Source: JBLFWJ01 sp047611425
GTDB lineage: Bacteria; Bacteroidota; Bacteroidia; UBA10329
Assembly: GCA_047611425.1 (NCBI GenBank)
Contig: JBLFWJ010000136.1
Coordinates: forward strand, 1 to 9,291
DNA length: 9,291 nucleotides
Reading direction: 5' to 3'
Position 1 is the stretch's first letter. Each line of letters starts with the position of its first letter. Shown in pieces: positions 6,158 through 9,291 of the stretch. The position numbers and the translations under genes are program-made. The notes under the pieces were generated by a model. It searched no databases and was not told the DNA's origin. It saw only the letters and a list, made by a program, of their open reading frames with translations.

Positions 6158-6556
6158 ATGCTTTTAAGCTGGCAATCACATATTGGAAAGTACTTACACA
6201 AGTGTGACGAGTGCAGCATTGAATTCAATGGCCCCAAGAACAAGCTCTATTGTGGAATGAAGTGCAAGGCCAAACGAAACAATGGTGTTGCAACAGTAAA
6301 CAGGGAATGGAAAGAGGGCATTACGGGCTCATACTTGAGAAACGTTGAGATTATTCAGTCTGAGCTTGAGGGAACTGAAGGGGAAATAATAACGGTTTCA
6401 ATCGAGAAAATGAAAACTCATGGATTTGACCATGAAGCTCCTAGCACTCGTATGATAATGGACAAAGAACTGTGGTACAGACTTGGAAATGTTGCTTTCA
6501 GGCCAGATGAAGGGTCGCAAGAATTTGAACTTTACAAAATCCCCGAAAATGAATAA
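6158..6556 (+). CDS. Small zinc-binding protein (CxxC...CxxxC), function unknown
   Basis: A 132-residue protein with an N-terminal zinc knuckle: C16-x2-C19 and C32-x3-C36 in the run KCDECSIEF...KLYCGMKCKAKR, followed by a basic patch. The remaining 95 residues are soluble and mixed in charge, with no motif I recognise. Short CxxC/CxxxC modules of this kind occur in many small phage and integrative-element proteins that touch nucleic acid or other proteins, but no specific role can be assigned. The start at 6158 is the only Met before the first Cys and fits the promoter box. It opens a plus-strand set of three genes and its stop overlaps the next gene's start by eight bases. Confidence 0.65.
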   Translation: MLLSWQSHIGKYLHKCDECSIEFNGPKNKLYCGMKCKAKRNNGVATVNREWKEGITGSYLRNVEIIQSELEGTEGEIITVSIEKMKTHGFDHEAPSTRMIMDKELWYRLGNVAFRPDEGSQEFELYKIPENE

Positions 6557-6782
6557 TCCGACAATAGTAATGGAGAGCGCTTTTGCAACCACTCAGTTTG
6601 CAGCAAAACTGGCGGAGACAGGTGCCATGAGACTTCCGGTTATCAGAACAAATAACGATGACCTTCTAAGAACAATAGTTCTGATTATGTTAGCGTTGGC
6701 CATACTTGGAGCTATAGGCTATGAAGTCTATCAGCACTTCGAGAGTCAAAAAGAAGAGCAGTTGGGCACTCATCCAGCATGA
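6549..6782 (+). CDS. Small single-pass membrane protein, function unknown
   Basis: A 77-residue protein. After a polar N-terminal region it has one clear transmembrane helix at about residues 42-60 (IVLIMLALAILGAIGYEVY), flanked by N-terminal DDLLRT and a charged C-terminal tail HFESQKEEQ. I chose ATG at 6549 because it overlaps the stop of the zinc-protein gene by eight bases, suggesting coupled translation. The same frame is open upstream to 6483, but that part lies wholly inside the previous gene. An internal Met at 6570 is another possible start. No family recognised; charge distribution does not settle topology. Confidence 0.6.
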   Translation: MNNPTIVMESAFATTQFAAKLAETGAMRLPVIRTNNDDLLRTIVLIMLALAILGAIGYEVYQHFESQKEEQLGTHPA

Positions 6783-6868
6783 TCCTTCGTTAACTCTCTT
6801 AGTGTGTTGATTGGCCGAGGCTTGGTTAAAAGCTATCAGCCCTTTACATCTAAATCAAACCACTGTAA

Positions 6869-7114
6869 ATGAAGTTTGAAACATATATTCTAAACAGGTC
6901 AGAACTAATGGCTCAACTCAGCCAGATGAATCTACCAGCCCACCAAATCGAAGAACTCCTTTCCTTCGCTGATGACAAGATGGAAGACTACGAACGTAGA
7001 AGTCAGCAGGCCATAGAAGACACTTTACGTTCTTGCAAAACTGGATCAGAAATCCAAAATCCGACCGGAGGAGCCATCTATGAAGCCAACGGCTGGGTGT
7101 CATTTGATGATTAA
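6869..7114 (+). CDS. 81-residue soluble protein, function unknown
   Basis: A small, acidic, helix-prone protein beginning MKFETYILNRSELMAQLSQM and ending in a Gly-rich, less helical tail (PTGGAIYEANGWVSFDD). Residues 10-55 could form two amphipathic helices. I recognise no family. It lies 86 bases after the membrane-protein gene on the same strand and may share the transcript. Its ATG is inside a TTTACA/TGTAAA inverted repeat (6843-6848 and 6864-6869) that could fold over the start. The nearest downstream signal is the palindromic spacer at 7136-7206, which lacks a T tract. Confidence 0.55.
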   Translation: MKFETYILNRSELMAQLSQMNLPAHQIEELLSFADDKMEDYERRSQQAIEDTLRSCKTGSEIQNPTGGAIYEANGWVSFDD

Positions 7115-7135
7115 TCGTTCTTAATGAAATTCGGG

Positions 7136-7217
7136 ATTAATTCGAATTAATGCGGATAAATTCACATAAAAGCGGATTCAGACGAATATAAAACTGACTG
7201 AATCCGAATTAATGCGA
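7136..7217. repeat. AT-rich palindromic and repeated spacer
   Basis: ATTAATTCGAATTAAT (7136-7151) is a perfect 16-bp palindrome. CGGATTCAG (7173-7181) and CTGAATCCG (7198-7206) form a 9-bp inverted repeat. CGAATTAATGCG occurs directly at 7143-7154 and 7205-7216. The motif ATTAATGCG(G) also appears inverted in the end of the adjacent insertion sequence (7273-7282). No gene is seen in 7115-7266. It may be a protein-binding region or a scar of earlier insertions. Confidence 0.6.
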
Positions 7218-7266
7218 AAAATATTGATTTCGAGTATGAAAATACATTGCTATATGCGGTAAATTT

Positions 7267-8050
7267 GGTTCTGCCGCATTAATCTTTGTGGTTTCTTAAA
7301 TCTACAACCTTACCAGTATTTAAGGAGCTAAGGACTTGAAAGTTTCAAAATGGGTAGATCTGGAAGTTGTCATTTGACCCTTCCGTATGATGTTGACAAC
7401 CTCTATACCTGCTAAGGTTCTTTGTGCAGACTCGAACTCTTTGAACCCCGTACTTATGCAAATCCTTCGTTTGATATTCCTGTGGTCTTGTTTCACTATA
7501 TTGTTCAAATACTTGCAGCTTCTGCGTCTAATCCGGCTGAAACTCCTCGCGTTTACAGTTCGGATAGCTTCAGAATTCGCTCCGCTTTTATCGATGTTGA
7601 TTACTCTTGGTCTTCCGTTATTTCCGATTACCTTATTGAGAAACTTTTGGGCAGAACCTTTCATCCTCCCCTTGGCAAGTAAGAAATCCACAGTGTTTCT
7701 GTACTTGTCCACTGCTCGATATAGATACCTGTTCTTGCCTCCGACTTTAATGTAGGTCTCATCCATTCGCCAACTGTCGCAGACGCTGCGTTTCCTCCTA
7801 TGCATGTTCGCTTCATCTGTTGGTGAAGAACTTGAACACCCAGCGTTGTAGAGTAGAATGATCAACGTTCACCCCTCGGATTCTGAGAAGCTCTTCCACA
7901 TCTCGATAGCTCAAAGTGAACCGTAACTTGAAATAAACTGCCTGAAGAATGATTGCTTTGGGAAATCTGTGATGCTTGTACATTCTGGTAGTGTTTGGTT
8001 GAAGCCAAATCTAAACCATCATGATTTTGCAAGATTAACGCGACAGAACC
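7267..8050 (-). mobile_element. IS6-family insertion sequence (decayed)
   Basis: A 784-bp unit, the normal size for this family, ended by 20-bp inverted repeats of consensus GGTTCTGYCGCRTTAATCTT (7267-7286 and the complement of 8031-8050; 18 of 20 match). It encloses a single transposase gene. The expected 8-bp target duplication is absent: GTAAATTT on the left against CGATATTT on the right, so the flanks were not one site. The right end abuts a recombinase fragment. Confidence 0.88.
7320..7983 (-). pseudogene. IS6-family DDE transposase, frameshifted and lacking the catalytic Glu
   Basis: The N-terminal part starts at ATG 7983 (MYKHHRFPKAIILQAVYFKL) and contains the family's HTH region, with LSYRDVEELLRIRGV then STLQRW. 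After FKFFT, near 7825, the frame hits a stop, and the protein continues in a shifted frame with MHRRKRSV, SWRMDETYIK and the rest to 7320. The first two catalytic aspartates are present (MDETY and INIDKSG). The third acidic residue, expected as E in NNIVEQDHR, is K (AAA instead of GAA). Total length across the shift is about 220 residues, normal for the family. With a frameshift and a dead active site it cannot act on its own. A TTG near 7865 could start the C-terminal piece, but that product would also be inactive. Confidence 0.88.
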
Positions 8051-8199
8051 CGATATTTCCTGAAATGATTGAATTTGACGAAAACAAATGTCGAACCACC
8101 AAAATCAATCAAGCTCTCGCTCTGTGTCTAAGTATTGACAAGGATTGGAGCGAAATTAAAAACGGGACACTATCCGAAAAATTGGAAGTGCCCCGTTGA
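8051..8199 (+). pseudogene. 3'-terminal fragment of a second serine recombinase
   Basis: The frame reads IFPEMIEFDENKCRTTKINQ, then ALALCLSIDKDWSE and finally KLEVPR with stop TGA. It is clearly homologous to the C-terminus of the recombinase at 3372-4922 (IFPEMLEFDGNKCRTTKINQ onward) but lies on the opposite strand. The two also match at the DNA level right up to the IS boundary (CGATATTTCCTGAAATG), so everything upstream was lost at the IS end. The TGA corresponds to a Trp codon (TGG) in the intact copy; beyond it the frame stays open to 8271. It is not functional as an enzyme but keeps the terminator-like hairpin on the minus strand. Confidence 0.88.
8148..8197 (-). terminator. Terminator-like hairpin in the recombinase remnant
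   Basis: On the minus strand AACGGGGCACTTCC (8197-8184) pairs with GGATAGTGTCCCGTT (8175-8161), with one bulged base and one G-U pair, then TTTAATTT. It is the counterpart of the terminator at 3413-3457, and several stem positions differ in a paired way. The opposite strand would have an A-C mismatch in place of the G-U. Just upstream on the minus strand lies a tmRNA-like end, TGGCTCC-A-C (8208-8200). Confidence 0.6.
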
Positions 8200-8273
8200 G
8201 TGGAGCCAACCGGACAAATGTCGAACTTTTGGAAGGAATTCGAAGCATTCCTAGGGGATTTGGAAATGTAAAT

Positions 8274-8295
8274 GGTTCGTATCCCGGTGCCCACA
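8274..8295 (+). other. Candidate attR / remnant of the original ssrA 3' end
   Basis: GGTTCG-TA-TCCCGGTGCCCACA resembles the attL sequence GGTTCG-AC-TCCGGT, sharing GGTTCG, TCC and CGGT with small offsets. It is followed at once by a strong terminator, as expected at the end of an RNA gene. CGGTGCCC could pair with tmRNA 5' GGGGCCG with one bulge. The T-loop lacks the conserved A58 and the T-stem is too short, so this is either decayed or not ssrA. Confidence 0.35.
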
Positions 8296-8299
8296 GATT

Positions 8300-8327
8300 A
8301 AAAAGCCTCACAATTCCGAGGCTTTTT
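8300..8327. terminator. Symmetrical intrinsic terminator at the right edge
   Basis: AAAAAGCCTC (8300-8309), loop ACAATTCC, GAGGCTTTTT (8318-8327): a perfect 10-bp stem with A and T tracts on both sides, so it can work in both directions. It lies downstream of the minus-strand hydrolase gene and is probably the original ssrA terminator on the plus strand, separated from ssrA by the insertion. Confidence 0.85.
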
Positions 8328-8400
8328 GACTCATACTGTATCTATAATTTACTCAAAAGCAAAATGCTGGTAAGCAGTTTCGCTTCTAGTTTTCAATGTG

Positions 8401-9291
8401 TCAATCATTCCATCTACGATACAATTCTCGACCTGCAAATTCATAGCCTCTAGACCTCATATGATCATCGTAGTTCCAATAAAGATGATTTCCAGCAGAC
8501 TCTTGCTTTTTAATCTCCTCAGTGAGGTCATAGTATTTCAATCCCAACCTGCTACAAACCTCTCCAAGTCTCTCTTGGTTTAAATTGTAGACGGAGTCAG
8601 CAAACGTAATGTTGCGATTAAACTTTAAGCTTGATTGATGATCAAATTGAAGATAATGGTTGGTTACCTGGTTTCGCGAAGGCATGAATACTACCACTGG
8701 TTCAAACTCAAATTTTTCGGCATAGTACCTGAAAAAGTCTAAAGGAATCAGAAAGTTGGCTCTCTCCCTCAAGGCCTTCTCCATTCTGAACATTTCATTC
8801 AGTTTGTAGGGATTAAACTCGGCTTTGCACATGCTTTCTACAAGAGAAGAATCGGCATGAGCATACATCTGGTCCACTTTGTTTATGTACGGGAAGGCTG
8901 GGTCTTCCAAACTAGGAAGTAGTTTTTGTGGCCAGAACGTTTTTCGGAATGGAATAGGGTTTCCCAACTGGTATTGTCGGATTAACTCTAAAAACCTTGG
9001 CCGGCTATTGTCATAGTATTCTGCGGCCAGATTGAAAGCCGGAATTTCAATTTCGTTAGTGGTGAAATCATTTGCGTAAACGACCAAAAACACCACGTTT
9101 GGACGAAATACAGGAACCGCATCTGCAATAAATTGCAAATATTTTTTCATGCCAACGCCTAACATTCCAGCATTCATAACCTCGATTCTAGGATTGTCTG
9201 AGGCGCGTTTGAACCAGTCTGGAATTGAATGTCCTTGTGGAGCCATAATTCCCTCTACGAAACTATCACCAACAAACATGACACGCTTTTT
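8401..9291 (-). CDS. SGNH-hydrolase-like protein (start beyond window)
   Basis: About 296 residues are visible; the frame is still open at base 9291 (KKRV before the Met at 9279), so the true start is outside. Counting from that Met, block I is FVGDSFVEG with the nucleophile-type Ser at 6, a block II-like NAGMLGVG lies at 36-43, and YAND at 68-71 takes the place of the block III G-x-N-D. Near the C-terminus NYDDHMRSRGYEFAG (D271, H273) resembles the D-x-H motif of the AlgX/AlgJ-like branch. This fold removes or transfers acyl groups, often on polysaccharides or lipids; the substrate is unknown. Residues 80-260 are an unusually long insert of mixed helices. It faces the mobile element tail-on and is insulated from it by the terminator at 8300-8327. 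Confidence 0.82.
   Translation of the reverse strand, partial: KKRVMFVGDSFVEGIMAPQGHSIPDWFKRASDNPRIEVMNAGMLGVGMKKYLQFIADAVPVFRPNVVFLVVYANDFTTNEIEIPAFNLAAEYYDNSRPRFLELIRQYQLGNPIPFRKTFWPQKLLPSLEDPAFPYINKVDQMYAHADSSLVESMCKAEFNPYKLNEMFRMEKALRERANFLIPLDFFRYYAEKFEFEPVVVFMPSRNQVTNHYLQFDHQSSLKFNRNITFADSVYNLNQERLGEVCSRLGLKYYDLTEEIKKQESAGNHLYWNYDDHMRSRGYEFAGRELYRRWND

Larger units (their letters stand above)
3397..8290. mobile_element. Serine-recombinase integrative element in ssrA
   Basis: An island of about 4.9 kb lies between the 3' part of ssrA and a probable former ssrA terminator at 8300-8327. It holds a large serine recombinase whose 3' end abuts ssrA, a MerR-like regulator, two tiny ORFs, three small divergent genes, a decayed IS6-family element and a recombinase scrap. 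There are no conjugation, phage structural or replication genes, so it is not self-transmissible by itself. The left edge is well supported. The right edge, somewhere in 8218-8295, is inferred from a short ssrA-like match and the start of host-type sequence. Confidence 0.65.

Noticed and set aside
6070..6243. 58-residue N-terminal extension of the MerR-like frame
   Set aside because: It overlaps the divergent zinc-protein gene and its promoter, is Cys- and Ile-rich without family resemblance, and a good ATG at 6069 gives a normal N-terminus just before the HTH.
6483..6548. Upstream extension of the single-TM protein frame
   Set aside because: It lies entirely inside the zinc-protein gene in another frame; the ATG at 6549 at the gene junction is a better start.
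7387..7755. Two plus-strand reading frames of 122 and 86 residues inside the IS
   Set aside because: They are antisense to clear transposase coding sequence with its family motifs.
8200..8271. Open continuation of the recombinase-remnant frame beyond its TGA
   Set aside because: It may be the former C-terminal tail or att DNA read by chance; too short and uncertain to call coding.
8220..8295. A complete tRNA gene at the right boundary
   Set aside because: GGTTCGTATCCC looks like a T-arm, but A58 is missing and no D-arm, anticodon arm or matching 5' acceptor strand was found upstream.
8196..8453. 85-residue plus-strand frame to the right of the recombinase scrap
   Set aside because: It runs straight through the strong terminator at 8300-8327 and into the antisense of the hydrolase gene; no protein-like features.
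1..9291. CRISPR array, toxin-antitoxin pair or known defence genes
   Set aside because: No regular spaced repeats and no recognisable defence or toxin motifs were seen; the small element genes could not be assigned to such systems.

Overview
The window looks like chromosomal DNA of a Bacteroidota bacterium, probably a marine flavobacterium-like lineage. The signs are -7 promoter boxes of the TAnnTTTG type before several genes, no clear Shine-Dalgarno sequences, a tmRNA tag ending GESNFALAA, and typical Bacteroidota versions of an endonuclease/exonuclease/phosphatase protein and a small lipoprotein. The genus cannot be named from sequence alone.

Layout. Positions 1-2812 are ordinary host genes, all on the minus strand. 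In transcription order they are an EEP-family protein (2812-1787), then, from its own promoter, a lipoprotein (1717-1076), thyA (1069-275) and folA (278-1, cut by the window edge). thyA and folA share an ATGA stop/start overlap and act together in dTMP synthesis and folate recycling. A 235-bp spacer (2813-3047) carries divergent promoters. The tmRNA gene ssrA follows on the plus strand (3048 to about 3411). At the far right (8401-9291) is a host SGNH-hydrolase-like gene on the minus strand. It is separated from the element by a symmetrical intrinsic terminator (8300-8327).

Between ssrA and that terminator sits a mobile island of about 4.9 kb, inserted at the 3' end of ssrA. Its left arm is a minus-strand operon with every junction overlapping: a MerR-like HTH protein (6069-5137), a 34-residue ORF (5140-5036), a 59-residue acidic ORF (5058-4879) and a large serine recombinase (4922-3372). 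The recombinase frame runs into ssrA antisense and takes its stop codon from it. Facing the other way from a shared promoter/operator region are three small plus-strand genes: a CxxC/CxxxC zinc-binding protein, a single-TM protein and an 81-residue soluble protein. None has a function I recognise. To their right are an AT-rich palindromic spacer, a decayed IS6-family insertion sequence (7267-8050), and a 3'-terminal scrap of a second, related serine recombinase in the opposite orientation (8051-8199).

The most interesting point is the recombinase-proximal end of the element. The same 90 bp or so codes on one strand for the recombinase C-terminus. On the other strand it supplies the last bases of tmRNA (CTCC-A-CC, keeping G3-U70 and A73) and then a perfect 14-bp hairpin with a T tract, an intrinsic terminator for the target RNA. 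The remnant at the right end carries a diverged copy of this arrangement whose stem is preserved by paired changes and a G-U wobble. This suggests selection on the RNA structure. The tmRNA created at this junction has a poor T-stem and a 4-bp acceptor helix, so its function is open to question.
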